Notes: generated by a model not told the origin, from the sequence alone. 64,000 nt of DNA from Datisca glomerata (GCA_003255025.1 QANY01007217.1:62001-126000), one strand, 5' to 3'; numbered from the stretch's first letter, positions 24,741 to 36,805 are shown. Numbers and translations: made by a program.

Positions 24741-27028
24741 CTATTTCACTTCTTGAATAAATCGAAGCTCGGTATTTACACCTTTGTTTGACTTGTCATC
24801 TCGTTTACTATACCGCATTACGTACGGTGACACCAACGTTTGGGGACGTTTGATCTGCCTTTTTGGAAGCAGTACTATTCTCGGTGATGTTGGTAGAACT
24901 ATCCCTTTTACATTCTTCTTATTTCCATATGCTTTTCTTTGCATGAAAAAAAAATTAATAGCTAATGTAAATTTTATCTATTCTGTATATATAAAAAATT
25001 TTTACTCTGACATTTGGTTTGAATGGCTCTTCATTCTTTATAGTTCTTGTCACTTCATGAGATTGCACATCATTCTTATTCTATATATAAATGAATTATG
25101 TTATTAGATATATACCATAACATTATCTTAGTATTTCCAATATATTAAATCATATCATTTTATTTTAGACTAGAACATGAACTTTCTATCAAAAGCAAAT
25201 CCAAAACCAGATGTGAAATATACATCATTTATTCACAAAACTAGTACTAATTTATAAATACACAACAAATAACGATAAGGATGACAATTATCCAGCAAAT
25301 AAACTCAAATATATAACATTTTATACTTTTTGAAATCATCACCATATTCACACAATAATGTATATACAACGTTATCCAATAAATCATCACTATCATGCAT
25401 CAAATAAAGTATATTTAATCATCATTATCCAACAAATAATTACTATCATGTATACAATAAAATATATTTAACATCTAGCAAATATAGTATATACAGTATA
25501 TAATTAATGAAGTTTTGTTTATGTTACCTGTTTTTTAGTTGCAACATCATTAGCAGTCATTTGTTCTTCTTCTTGCTTATATGTTTCATCATTTCCATCT
25601 TCTTCTGAAACTTCATCTTCTTTTCCATCTGATTCATCATTATCTTCATCCCCATCCTCATTATCTCCATCTTCATTCCCAGCATCCTTTTCATCATTGT
25701 CTCCATCTCCAACATCATCTTCATCATTTGCATCACTATCATCAGATTCATCTTCTCTTGATTCATTATCACCAACATCTTTATCTTCTTCCTCTTGGTT
25801 GTTCTCCTTGTAATATTAGTAATCAGTCAATTTAGTAATCAAATTATAAAATAAGCATATATTTTGAATTTAAGGTGTTGTATTACCTCATCATTTTGCT
25901 ATTTTTTAGCTTAGCCACATCTTTGCATAAAGATATGATCATACTATGGATTTCATCATTTTTTGAACAAATTGTGTCCAATCTTGAAGTTTGTTGCTTG
26001 TTTCACCGTCAAGCATTGACGGTCTATTTTCCATGTCAAACTCGTTACTAGGTTCTAGCACATTCTTACCTCTGTTTGACTTAAAAAACCGATGCACGTA
26101 CAGTCTTTGCATCTCATCTGGTGAAACCTCAATTGGAACAATTTGTAGCTACAAAATAGAGCAGTATATTTTAAATATACAGTTAATACACAGTATATAT
26201 ATATATATATATTATTGAAGTCTTATAACATATTTACTTGCATTGTTGCATGTAAAAATAACATTTTCCAACTCTTTCCAATCCGGTTGCATTGTTAACT
26301 CCCAGTTGCAGATTCTTGGTAGTGAACTTTTCAATTTATTTGCATATTCACCAGTTGGGATTGTTTCATACGCCCAAATTATCAATGCTAATGGAAAGCC
26401 GCCAAAGCCACTACCTTTTGAATCTGGTTTTCTATGAAATCTAACTATGTAGTCCAATGTTATTTCATATGATAAACTACCCCCACGGGTAATTCTCAAA
26501 CAACTCAGCACTATCTAGCATCCTAACATGATATAGATCAATGTTAGTTCCATCTTATTTTCCTAAAATAAGATTCTTCAAACAATAAAGTTTTGCCAAT
26601 TTTAACTTTTTCTCATCTTCCACCATTTCCATTGCCTTATAAGTTATCCTTAAATCCTTGTATGTGATTGATATATCATCTTTAAAGCTAGAAGACAACA
26701 AGGACATGCTGGGTAGTTTTTCTCTTCTAATCAAGGGGTATAGATCACAATTTAGTCTGGTTATTGTACCAAATTCTCTCAACCCAAATTTTGGCAATTT
26801 CCGGTTAAAGTTGAAGCATAGTTCATCCTTTCTATCGTGCTTACACATTCTACAAATTATGTGTAAGCATAATTGCGAAGAGAATTTGGAAACCTTAATT
26901 TCTAGCATATGTCCCAAACACAATTCCTTAAACTCTTCGAGTTGGGATCCTAGAGTTTCTTTAAGAATGGGGATGATATCAATCTTAGAGTACTGCAAAA
27001 CTTTTTTAGCTGACTTCCAATATTTCTT
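24741..27028 (-). pseudogene. MULE second gene, 3' exons: DUF1985 domain and acidic region
   Basis: Exons inferred from splice sites: 27028-26230 (DUF1985; KYWKSAKKVLQYSKIDIIPI, then FGLREFGTITRLNCDLYPL, ELFENYPWGSLSYEITLDYI), 26148-25887 (LQIVPIEVSPDEMQRLYVH), 25806-25528 (about 90 residues almost entirely Asp/Glu with Asn, Ser, Gly), and about 24935-24741 (KRQIKRPQTLVSPYVMRYSK, ending EVK-stop). Stops inside: TAA at about 26556 within DUF1985 and TGA in the 26148-25887 exon. In related plant MULEs this arrangement precedes a Ulp1/C48 protease, which is missing here. The 5' exons lie right of the viral array at 44092-44450. Confidence 0.82.
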
Positions 27029-27723
27029 CTAGAGAAATAATGGTTCTCCTGTCAATATTGTATATGATAAATAAACAGCACACATTCTATAACTGAGATT
27101 GTAAATAAGTAGATTATTGAAAGTTTATATGATATATACATTTAAAAGACTCGTGTCAAATTTTTCTCTCTCATAAAAAGGACATAAAAGAATAAATGTA
27201 TCACAGTAACTATAAGGAACAAATCATAGATAGAATTCAATTAAACTAAACTATTTCATAACACATCCATTGTTTTTCATAATATATTATGTTAACAGTA
27301 TATAACATATACACCAACATCAATTTATATTAAGTTTTTTTATATACAAAGATAACATGGATATAGTTCCAATAGTGAACAACATAAACAGTGTAAGGCA
27401 GTACACACGATGCAAGATAAACATTTCATAGAACATTTTTAAGTGATTAATCTACTACTAATAGTATATAACATATAAACTAATATCAATTTATATTAAT
27501 TAATCAACGTGTTTAGAGAAGCATAATATCTTAGATATTACATACACACATTCATTATTTGATAATCAATATCCATAATCCAGAACATTTAGATTAATTA
27601 TTCTAACAATAATTAATTTTAAGACATTATTATACTAAATAAAAAATATGATCCTAACAGTTTATAAAATATATATATAAATATATATAAATTGCATAAT
27701 ATATATATATATAAATTGTATGC
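27029..27723 (-). other. MULE gene intron, left of the viral insertion
   Basis: AT-rich intron sequence ending in TA-dinucleotide tracts at about 27668-27715. The viral array starts just after these tracts, and the intron resumes near 44025. Confidence 0.65.
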
Positions 27724-28015
27724 ATGAAGGACTAGTTCCCACCAAGTACTTCAAGAAGAGGAGAAAATCTTTGTTTTCTGCCAATGGTACTCGAATGCAT
27801 ATTAATTATGAAATCCCCAAAGTTTATATTTTTCAAGATAATGTATGATTCAAAACATCATTTATCTTAGTAAAGAATATGATGGATAAAATACTTTTGT
27901 TACTATTCATTTCTTTGTTGTATCCTTTCACAGTAGAGTATGATAGGATAATTACTTATCCCATGGATGAACTTGTTAAATTCAAATTTCTTTCTTTTTC
28001 TCACAATGAGAAAGA
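27724..28015 (+). pseudogene. Inverted caulimovirid protease fragment
   Basis: On the plus strand, opposite to the rest of the array, this encodes the stretch after the protease active site (EGLVPTKYFKKRRKSLFSAN) and onward to a part equivalent to 39.9-40.2 kb of copy A. It lacks the Asp-Ser-Gly motif and contains a stop at about 27848. It then joins viral leader DNA. Confidence 0.85.
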
Positions 28016-28507
28016 TTTATAGAAGAGGGAGGAAGAAAGCTTTGTTCTCAAAAACTAGTTTTTCTCTCTAATAATTTAAGAGCTGAAAGTGATACCAAAA
28101 GATGCGGAATCAAGTCTAATTTAAAGCAATTGAAGTAGAAATAGTAATTATCTCCGTCAGGTTTGACTCTAATACTAAGAGATGCAGAATCAAGTATAAT
28201 TTAAAACAATTGGAGAGGGGGTATTAAGATGCAAAAATTAGAGAAGATAAACAGTAAAAGATGTTGTATTAAGGTGTAAGATTCAAGAAAATAGTAGATC
28301 TATATTAAAGTGTATGATTAAAAACTTACACAAATAGTAATTATTGGTAATGATTAATTAGTAATCCTGCTCACTAATTAATGTTGAAAGAAAAAAATAT
28401 TTACAGAAGAGGGAGGAAGAAAGCTTTGTTCTCAAAAACCAGTTTTTCTCTCAAATAGTTTAAGAGTTGAAAATAAGTTTTGAGGAACAAATGAGAGAGG
28501 GCTACCT
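28016..28507 (-). other. Viral leader / primer-site region at the left end
   Basis: Contains two degenerate primer-binding-like sequences (about 28088-28097 and 28165-28177) and a duplicated segment (AGAGGGAGGAAGAAAGCTTTG at about 28026 and 28407). It corresponds to the leaders at 36490-36800 and marks the downstream end of copy B. No protein is encoded. Confidence 0.65.
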
Positions 28508-28515
28508 ATTTATAG
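28508..28515 (-). promoter_or_regulatory. TATA box of the viral promoter (end of copy B)
   Basis: Minus strand reads GGCTATAAATAGGTAGCC; the same motif occurs at the end of copy A (36806-36813). It lies about 340 bp upstream of the next primer site, the expected place of the promoter that drives the terminally redundant transcript of a pararetrovirus. Confidence 0.75.
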
Positions 28516-28737
28516 CCAAGGAAAATGGAGTTCGCTGGAAACTCGTCACTTACATAAACTATTCTATTCTACAAAAGTAAAAACATTTTACATTTTTACT
28601 TTTGACTAAGAATAGTAAAAGCATGAATTAGTTGCTTAATCATTGGACATCCAGTACAATTATTACAGAAGAAGACAAAAATTTAAAGATTCCATGATAA
28701 TATTTATCTTGGTCTTCGTGTCTTCATAATTACTTTG

Positions 28738-30278
28738 TCATGATTGCTGTTGTTGAAATTTTATTGAGACTGTTGCACATTGGATTCCTTGATATTTGCC
28801 ATCTTGAATTCTTGTGTTTCGGTTGTTGATTTTGGAGAAATCATAATTATTGTCTACAAAGGTCACTATAACTAGTGGTATTGATAATTGCTTGCCTTGA
28901 AGATCATTAAGACCGTTGCATTGTGCTAAGGTTTCACCATAATATATCTTCAAATTTACCTTGATTCTTTGATTATGATTTTGTTCAAACATTGGCATTT
29001 TTCCAAGGATGAATTCTTCGATTCATTCATTGACTTATATGAATTTATTCATCATTATTGGTATTGATATTGTCAAATGGATCCTTCAATTGCTAAAGAG
29101 TAACCTTTCTGGATAATGACTCTTTGGATGATTTAGAGTCAGATTTGTCATTATCTTCCAAAAGGATAAGCATTTTTTAAGTAATTTTTTCTCCAATTTG
29201 GATTTTGGCTTCGTGGCTTTTGATTTACCCTTCGAAGAGAGATCTGATTTGGTTATGGATCCAGATTTGAATGAATTTGGACTGGATGGTTTGATTTATA
29301 GATCTAGGTGAATGAGTTCATTTATGTTTAATGGAGCTTGGATAAAAGGATTTGCGAGTCTCATGATAGGATGGACTTTTGCAAATTCATAATTGATGAA
29401 CGTAATTATTTTTTGAGAATTCAACTTATACCACCATTTAACATGATACTCTCTGGTGAGGATTATATTTCAATCGAGTATTGCCATTTCAAAATCCAAG
29501 GTATTTTGTAGTTTGTTGAAAAATAAAGTATTTGGGGAAAGGAAACCTCAATTAGTGAAACATTGTTGTAAATCAATTGAAAAAAGTTCTAAAGTAAGAC
29601 CATGAATAGACCATCATTTTAAGAACCAATTTGAAAAATTAATTTTAGAATTGTTATCAAAAAGTTTAAAAATCAAAAGTGAGAAAAAGCACCATCCTGA
29701 TGCAAGAAAATCTTATGTCATGCATAAATATAGTTAAAATAGTTGTATTATTTTTTATTCAAAAGTACTTTTAAACTTGAAGGATGGATTTTCCATTCTT
29801 CCATAGTTATGATCTCGAGGATAGTGAAAGAATGATAAATTATTCTTTCTTCAGAATTTCTGATTGGACTAATTTTTATAGATTCTGTTTCTAAGATAAT
29901 GTCTCTATAGAAACTGAGATTTTTGTTATTTTGTCCAAGAACATAATGGAATTTAGGATGAAATGGGCTTTGGCAATTTGACTAGGATCCTTCAAATGAG
30001 TGAATGGAGGCTCAATATAAAAAACTTTTTTGTTGGCCATTTTCTAAAAATCAAATGATGATTTCTTGTATTTTGAAAGTGATTGGGCACCAAATGATAT
30101 TGAGAATTGGTCAAATTGGTTGACTATGGTTGATTGGTTATTGGATCTGATTGACTCAAATATTGTTGATTGAGCTTGGTTTTGAGTAGAAGACTCCTCT
30201 TTGATTTAGGCCTTAAAGGCCAATTGTTGAGTCGAAGACTCTTCTATTATTGAACCATTTATCATTTTCACATGTTTT
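28738..30278 (-). pseudogene. Copy B: downstream protein of unknown function
   Basis: Follows the AlkB-like domain and aligns with copy A 37135-38400: shared text includes ESSTQQLAFKA (about 30190-30225), SFYRDIILE, MEEWKIHPSSLK (about 29770-29810), FLHQD and a Ser/Lys-rich tail. Many stops. The last segment, 28738-28998, is open but has no recognised domain. It resembles the second ORF downstream of the polyprotein in florendovirus-like genomes; function unknown. Confidence 0.7.
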
Positions 30279-30752
30279 TCTAAAAGTGATGTTGATTCTT
30301 CTGGTTAAGGATTCTACAACATGTCTATGACCTATTTGAAATCCATCAGGCATGACGAAGAAAGTTCATTCTAACATCACAAATTCTTTCATTGTTTTGT
30401 CTGAAAATTTTATTTTAAAAATTGTTTGTCCTAATAAGTTTACAGTTAAAATTTTACTGATATTATAACAGATTTCATTATCCTTGTGAAAACCTATTTT
30501 TTCACCTTTTCCATACCATTGAATTAATGATGCAATGAAGTCATGCTTCAACTCAACATCTTCTGAAATTTTATCCAATTCATTAATCCAATCATTTCTT
30601 GGATATTCAAATTCATTATGACCATAATCAATGAATGGAGATTTTGAACAAAAGGCGATTGCCCTGCCATTGAGCTTCTTGATTTTGAAAGAATTTTGAT
30701 TAAATATTCTAGGCTCTACCTTTCCATATTCTAGAAGGTCAAATTCATCCAT
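30279..30752 (-). pseudogene. Copy B: AlkB-like 2-oxoglutarate/Fe(II) dioxygenase domain
   Basis: One reading frame of 158 codons broken by a single TGA at 30366-30368. From the Met at 30752: residues 79-91 WYGKGEKIGFHKD give the HxD iron ligands (His89, Asp91; 30480-30488); ILTVNLLGQTIF is the expected beta strand; after the TGA come MPDGFQIGHRHVV with the distal His, and RINITFR (30279-30299), the R-x5-R pair that binds 2-oxoglutarate and substrate in AlkB proteins. AlkB enzymes remove alkyl groups from nucleic acid, and such domains are known in several plant RNA viruses. The frame follows directly on the RNase H tail and precedes the downstream protein, so it is a viral gene segment rather than a host insertion. 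Confidence 0.88.
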
Positions 30753-30769
30753 TGCAAAATCCTGAAATG

Positions 30770-31709
30770 ATTCGTTACAAAATATTACAAGTCAGGGAAT
30801 CAGACATTTAATCATTAATATATTGGATAAATTAAATATTTGAAATTAGAATTGCTAAGAATGGGTTATTACCTGGAAAAACTTTGTTTGGAATTAATTT
30901 CAAAACATGTTTTGTATATTTATTAATAAAAAATTGTATGATTTGATCAATTGTTTTAATAAGAAAATAACAAATTTCAAATTCTAGAAATCTATTCTTA
31001 AATTTTGTAGAGATAATTAAATTATTTTGTTTTATTATCTTAACAAACAATTTAGAGTATTTTTAGTATTGTTTAACATATTGGCTAATACAAACAATCA
31101 AGAAATGCAACCAGTATTGTCCAATAAGAATATTAGTAATGCAATCAATCAAAAAATCAGTAAATTGATTAAAAAGTTTAATCATTATATTCTGAAATTT
31201 ACTTAGAGCATATCTAAGATCAAATGGCATTATTTTTTATTTATAATGATCAAATATAATCTTGTATTTCTCAGTCTTATTTATCTAGATTTGCTAATAT
31301 TCAGATTTTATACTAAACTTAGAGGATACATCAACATTTCTAAGTCTGTTGATTTAATCTTTCTGTTTGATATTGAATATTTTATCCATTCCAAAATATC
31401 ATTATGGGGCTTGTGATCAATTACTAAACGAGGAAGTTCTCGTTCAATGATTTTATCTTGATTTTGAAAAGCATGCTCTTTAATTTTATCTTGTGAAAAA
31501 TATAATTGTTTTCTCTTACAAGAAATTAAGTTTATGGACTTAAAAACAGAATTTTGTTTCAAAGTCTTCAATTTCTCATTGTGAGAAAAAGAAATAAAAT
31601 TGAATTTTACAGGTTCATCCAAAGGATAAGTAATTATCTCATCATACTTTGTGATAAAAAGATACAACAGAGAAATGAATGATAAACCTAAAATAATTTT
31701 GTCAGTCAT
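30770..31709 (-). pseudogene. Copy B: reverse transcriptase / RNase H, internally deleted
   Basis: Starts with MTDKIILGLSFISLLYLF (the protease-RT linker, as in copy A at 40106), then jumps to RT at about 31448 (ERELPRLVIDHKP), missing the first RT block. The region equivalent to the catalytic YIDD reads C-I-S-Q (about 31095), so the polymerase site is lost. Another deletion removes most of RNase H; only its tail remains (KHVLK, then a frame with ILSNSNF, about 30780-30905). Confidence 0.8.
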
Positions 31710-31729
31710 ATTTTTACTAAGACAAACGA

Positions 31730-32140
31730 TATTTTAAAACATACATCGTCTTGGTAAATATGAATTTTGAGTATTTCATAATTGATATGCATATGAGTAC
31801 CATTGGCAGAGGATAAAAATTATTTTATCTTCTTGAAGTACTTGGTTGGAACTAGTCATTCAAGCATATAATTCAATTCAGCTCCTGAATCAACAAGAAT
31901 CATTGTCGTGAAAACAAAATCTTGAATAATTATTTTAACCATTATGTGCTATTTATTTTTTATTTTGATGTGATTAAGTATTTGGATGAAGTTATCATCG
32001 TATTGACTGTTAACAATATGTTCTTTAACCTTATTATTAGAAATTAGTAATTTACTAGGTTCACTAAATTCTTGTTTATTAATTAAATTCTCTATTTTTA
32101 AAAGGTTTAATACTTTTTTCATTTCAATGTTTGAATTTTT
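31730..32140 (-). pseudogene. Copy B: aspartic protease
   Basis: Reads LVDSGAELNYM, so the Asp-Ser-Gly active site is intact at 31878-31891, followed by LVPTKYFKKIK and NGTHMHINYEI. A stop at about 31861 follows the active site. In the virus this protease matures the polyprotein. Confidence 0.82.
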
Positions 32141-32597
32141 TAATTCTCTTATTTCAAGTTTAATTTTTTTTAAAGTTCATGTAAGGTAACTTCTTTTTCC
32201 TTTCTCTTATCCTTATTGAATTTTTCAAGGGTTTGTGAAAGGCTTGCTATTGTTATTATTTGACTTAGTATTTTCTTTCTTTAGAATTACTTTCCTAAGT
32301 CTTTCCAGATATTCCTGTTTTAATTCTAGATTTTCAATTTTGCTAACTAAGTCTAACAAGAGGTTTTATTGTTCCTCATTTTTGTTTAAAACATTATTTT
32401 TTTAGCAACAACTATCCCCTACACCACATAGTGATATTAGGATAATCACTATCAGAACTTGAAGAGTTAAATTCAGAGGATTAAGGTGATTCAAATTCTC
32501 CTAAATCTTCACTATCACTCTCATAATAATCTGTTGTTTCTAAGATTCTAAACAATTCTTGTTTATTTTCTTCAAAAAAAAATTTCTTCAAAAAATT

Positions 32598-33420
32598 TTA
32601 ATTGGTTAATTTTATTTTTAACTTGGCAAATATTTGAAAAATTACTACCCTTGCCACATTTAAAACATTTAAGTTTACTTTTATCAGTAAATTTTCTATT
32701 AAATTTTCTACTGGAATTATGATTTTTAGAGAAATGTTTGTTAACATTTTTATTCTTTGAGAAGTATTTATCAAATTTTTATTTTTATTTTTTGGGTAAT
32801 TTCTCCTATAGGGCTTATGAGACCTTATAGGGCTTAAGTGTGATTTTTTTCTATTTTTCCTGGAAGAGGCAATGGAGGGTAAACCATATTGCTCACAGAA
32901 ATTGCCTAATTCGTATTTGGTAGTTTTACTTTCTTTTTTAAGTTGTTTATTGATTATCATATCAACACACATTCTTAAACCATCTTTTTGTATTATAGTA
33001 ATTATTGTTCTATACGTTAGACTATTATAGTGTATATTACATAGGTCATTACTAAGGACTGTTCTTATCTTATGTGCGAACAAATTGGGTAATCCATTAA
33101 TAAATTTTACTCTCCAAAAGGGTTGATTACTATCATTCATTTACATAACTCTAGATAAAAATATATTTTTACATCAATTGAAATCACTTAGGATTAGACA
33201 CCTAAGATTAGTTAATTGATCATGAATACGCAACGTAATATTATTTGGCGTTCCAATGAAATGTTCAATTATTGTGTAAAGAAGTGTATTTATGGCATCA
33301 AGTGTTGTTTCCTGATATTCTCCAATAATTGGGGTTCCTTCAGCATCAATCTTTACTGCTGAAAGAATGATAATTTTGGATTCTTCTATGAGATGTTTTT
33401 CTCATCAGGAATGAAGCATT
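32598..33420 (-). pseudogene. Copy B: capsid protein region with zinc knuckle
   Basis: Contains FWRVKFINGLPNLFAHKIR and LGNFCEQYGLPSIASSRK, the conserved capsid core, then a Lys/Arg/His-rich stretch (SHKPYRRNYPKNKNKN) and a knuckle at 32626-32667 reading C-F-K-C-G-K-G-S-N-F-S-N-I-C: the zinc-binding His has become Asn (codon at 32641-32643). The N-terminal part upstream of 33140 is in another frame, with stops near 33132 and 33155. Confidence 0.85.
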
Positions 33421-34737
33421 CATGTGAATCCTATGATTAGGAGTTTGATTATCTCAGTATGAGGTAGATTGTGAGTGATGATATAGTTGTTAGCTACCAT
33501 TGTCATGTGTTGTAATTTATTCAGAACTTCCTGCTCAAAAAGTCCATCAATATTCCATTCATATAATTTCTTTGCAGATACAGAAAATTTATTAACAGAG
33601 GAATATTCAATAATTTGTATATCTGGTGCATAGGCTTCTTATGCCATTTACTTTCTAATTTATTAATTTCTAAATTTTTAAATGTATCTTCAATATTGTT
33701 GATTTTTGAAGATTCATGGATTCTGGATGACTCATAGGAGGATTCTGTCCTATGGCTATCTGACTCAAAACTATTGTCTTGGTTAATAACATTAACAGAA
33801 GAAGATGATTCTATAGATTTATCAATCTGTTTATTCACGCGAACAATATTCAAAGTAGTTTTATCTGAAAGATTTATTAAAAGTTTTTCTTTCAAAATTT
33901 CATTAGTTTTAAATTCATGTAGATCATCAACCTTATTCTCAATTTGTCTAATTGTTTACCTATTGTAATTAGACTCTGGTTGGTGTAATTGAGTTGTTAA
34001 ACTACCTTCTTATTTGGTTCTTCTTCCTTTGCAATCTTGAAAGGAGAATAAGTGATTAAAGAATTTTTAAGATTAATCATAATTTTCTCAAGAGGAGGAT
34101 GACTGACATACACTACACTAAAGTCTTCCTCGACCCATTTATATTTTGAAATTAGTTTGATATTTTCTCATAAATATCTTCAATATAATCAAGGAAAAAT
34201 ATATCAATTCTGAATTCTTGTATGAATGTCTTCCATTCAGCAAGTATGATTTTTTCTTTGATCCATATTATATGAATCTCTAAACCTATTACGACGATCT
34301 AGATTGGTTGGTCGTCATTATGTTGGGTTAGACCTTCCCAATCTGGTTTATATTCTTGACTCAGGGTTCTTATATTCAGATTTAAGAGTTGAGGATTAAC
34401 AGGATGAAGGTTTCCCTGAAAATCTGATTCAGTGGGTGCTCCAACTTTGTCAGATTGTGTAAGACTTTTTATCAAAGTCTGATTGACTAACTTAAGAACT
34501 TGTGGCTATACCTTTAAGTCTTAAATTTTTATTTTCTAAATTTTTTAATCCTTATTATAACTGTTGAATCTTAAGATCTTGATCATTATTAATGGATGAT
34601 CTAGAAAAGGAATTTCTAGGGGTACTAGACTGGCTATACTCCCTAATTTGTGGGCTAGAAATAGAAGATGATTAAAAGTTAATTTTAACGGTACCATCCA
34701 TATACTGTTGGATGTAATCTACATCTTCAATTGGTCT
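33421..34737 (-). pseudogene. Copy B: polyprotein segment between movement protein and capsid
   Basis: Broken frames that align with copy A 41447-42600: the open piece 33521-33895 is Ser-rich (SIESSSSVNVINQDNSFESD), and near 34200-34250 it reads ILAEWKTFIQEFRIDIFFLD. No domain with a known function is recognised; in the virus it belongs to the polyprotein between movement protein and capsid. Confidence 0.7.
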
Positions 34738-35516
34738 TTAAATTGGAGTATGTTGACTCTCATTAGTTAAAAGCCAATTTGAAGGCAAATTAATATCACA
34801 CCACCTAACTGTTTTAGGAACTCTAATATTGGCATTACTTTGGCTAGATTGGATCGATAGGGTTTGATTCTTTGGACTCTTATTAATGGCTTGAAAATTC
34901 ATATTTGGTTTGGTAACTTTGTAATGAATTCTGAAGATTAAAGGTACATGTTGGGTGCCTTCTAGGACTTGGTAACCACTAATTTTAATATTTAAAGTTA
35001 ATGATTTTAAAATATGAGGATCTGCTAAGCTAACAGACAGATCTAGAAAATAACCAAAATAGATTGGACCATTACAAAGTGAGGATTCAATCAATCCTAA
35101 AATACTATCATTAAAATTTGTAAATCTTGCATCTCGCAAGGCTAATAAGACAGAGGTATTTAGGCCTCTTCTTGTGAGTGACTTAACTCCAATCTGGACT
35201 AAACCAAAATGAAGGAATTTATATCCTTCTTAAATGTGTGTTTTATTGCATCTGAGGAAAGTAATTGGCAAGTTTCATGCTCTTTCCCAATAGCATATAT
35301 TTTTTCAATTATTTTTACATGATGCTGAGACTTAAAGGAAGCAACAGACCATGTTGATTTGTAAATATTTCTATTAAGGATTTTGGGTATATTACATACT
35401 ATATGATCTACTTGATCATATTCTAATTCAAAGTATTCCTCATTTATTACGTTTGGTATTGAAGTTATTGTAGACCTATTACTACTAGAAGAATTACTTC
35501 TAAATAATTTACTCAT
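34738..35516 (-). pseudogene. Copy B: movement protein
   Basis: The N-terminus starts MSKLFRSNSSSSNRSTITSI at 35516; after a frameshift near 35199 the core continues at 35139 with RDARFTNFNDSILGLIESSL and SVSLADPHILKSLTLNI, typical of caulimovirid movement proteins of the 30K superfamily. A C-terminal part with TVRWCDINLPSNW follows. These proteins move virus between cells through plasmodesmata. Frameshifted, so not functional. Confidence 0.85.
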
Positions 35517-35943
35517 GACTCAAATAACTAAATTATTCTTATGATTGAAAATTTCATATTGTATTTTGATTACTAATCTGTTGTGGTGACTTCTACAACC
35601 TCATATTTAGGGTCGCACTTCTCCAACATGTCCCTACAACCAAAATACCATCGGGATTTACGTCCTTAAGAGGTCTTACTGAGGTACCTAAAGCTAACCG
35701 AATAGAAGTTGATACGTCAACCTCTGATAAAATAGATTTATAGATTAGATAAACAAATAATACAGAGAAATAATCAATTCTAAGAATAACCAGTCACTTG
35801 GGCGGAGTGTGAGATTAGATATAAGTAATTATTCATGTAAGTAATGAAACAACAATAAAAGCAATAACCAACCATAATAGGCGGTGAACATTTTAATTAT
35901 GCAGAAATTGAAATAGAAACAGTAATTATCCTCACTGGGTTTG

Positions 35944-35955
35944 GCTCTGATACCA
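35944..35955 (-). promoter_or_regulatory. Primer binding site, start of copy B
   Basis: Minus strand reads TGGTATCAGAGC, complementary to the 3' end of initiator methionine tRNA, the primer used by caulimovirids for minus-strand DNA synthesis. It defines the origin of the copy B unit. Confidence 0.85.
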
Positions 35956-36484
35956 AATGATGCGGAATCAAGTATAAATTAAAGCGGTGAATCCTAAGAT
36001 CTTGAAGTAGAAACAATAATTCGTTCTAGACTTTTAATTTTAAATTTTTTTAATTCTTGCTCTATTCAAATCATAATATCTTGATCATTATTGATGGATG
36101 ATCTAGAAGAGGATTTTAAGTTTATATTTTTATTGGGGATTTTGGGTATATTCTGTTCCTCATGATCTACTTGATCATCTGTAAAATATTCAAAATGGTC
36201 TTCTTGATCATCTGGAAGGTGTTCAAAATATTTATGATCTACTTGATCATCTGCTAAATCAAAATGTTCTTCATCCATTACGTCGGATATTGTAGACCCA
36301 ATGCTACTAGAAGAACTACTTCTAGATAATCTACTCATGACTCAAATATCTAAATTATTCTTAGGATTGAGAATTTCATATTGTATATATATATACACAC
36401 ACATAATAGGCGGCAAACAATATAAATTATGCAGGTATTGAAGTAGAAACAGTTAATGAACAGTAATTATTCCCACCAGGTTTG
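35956..36484 (-). pseudogene. Deletion mini-unit of the virus between copies A and B
   Basis: Between two primer sites only 0.5 kb apart lies a leader, then the movement protein start (MSRLSRSSSSSSIGSTISD at 36338) with DDQVDH repeats, fused after NIPKIPNKNINLKS to SRSSINNDQD, which in copy B lies about 900 bp further downstream (near 34600), and then back to leader. Most of the genome has been removed. It looks like a recombinant or defective form integrated with the array. Confidence 0.75.
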
Positions 36485-36496
36485 GCTCTGATACCA
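36485..36496 (-). promoter_or_regulatory. Primer binding site, start of the mini-unit
   Basis: Minus strand TGGTATCAGAGC, identical to the site at 35944. It also marks where copy A ends, 7.47 kb after its own primer site. Confidence 0.85.
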
Positions 36497-36805
36497 AAAG
36501 GTGCGGAATTGAACAGTATTTAAGATGGGGTATTGAGAAGTAAGAAGATAAACAGTAAGTATTGTATTAAGAAACAGTAAAAATAGGTAATGTATTAAGG
36601 TGTAAGATTAAAAACTTACACAAATAGAGTTTATTGGCAACAATAAATTAGTACTCCCGCTCATTAATTTACGTTGAAGAAAAAAGAAGAAAAAATTTAC
36701 AAAAGAGGAGTAGAAGAAGAAAGTTTTGTTTCACAAAACAGGTTTTAGCTCTCAAATAGTAAGAGTTGTAAAACGAGTTCCGATTCACAAATGGGAGAGG
36801 CTACC

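Noticed and set aside
25581..25835. His/Leu-rich open frame on the plus strand
   Set aside because: It is the antisense of the Asp/Glu-rich exon of the MULE second gene; GAT/GAA codons read as ATC/TTC and CAT-type codons on the other strand.
30279..30752. Host ALKBH gene fragment captured by chance
   Set aside because: The frame starts right after the viral RNase H tail and ends where the downstream viral protein begins, without intron or host flanks; a viral origin is the simpler reading, though a search is needed.
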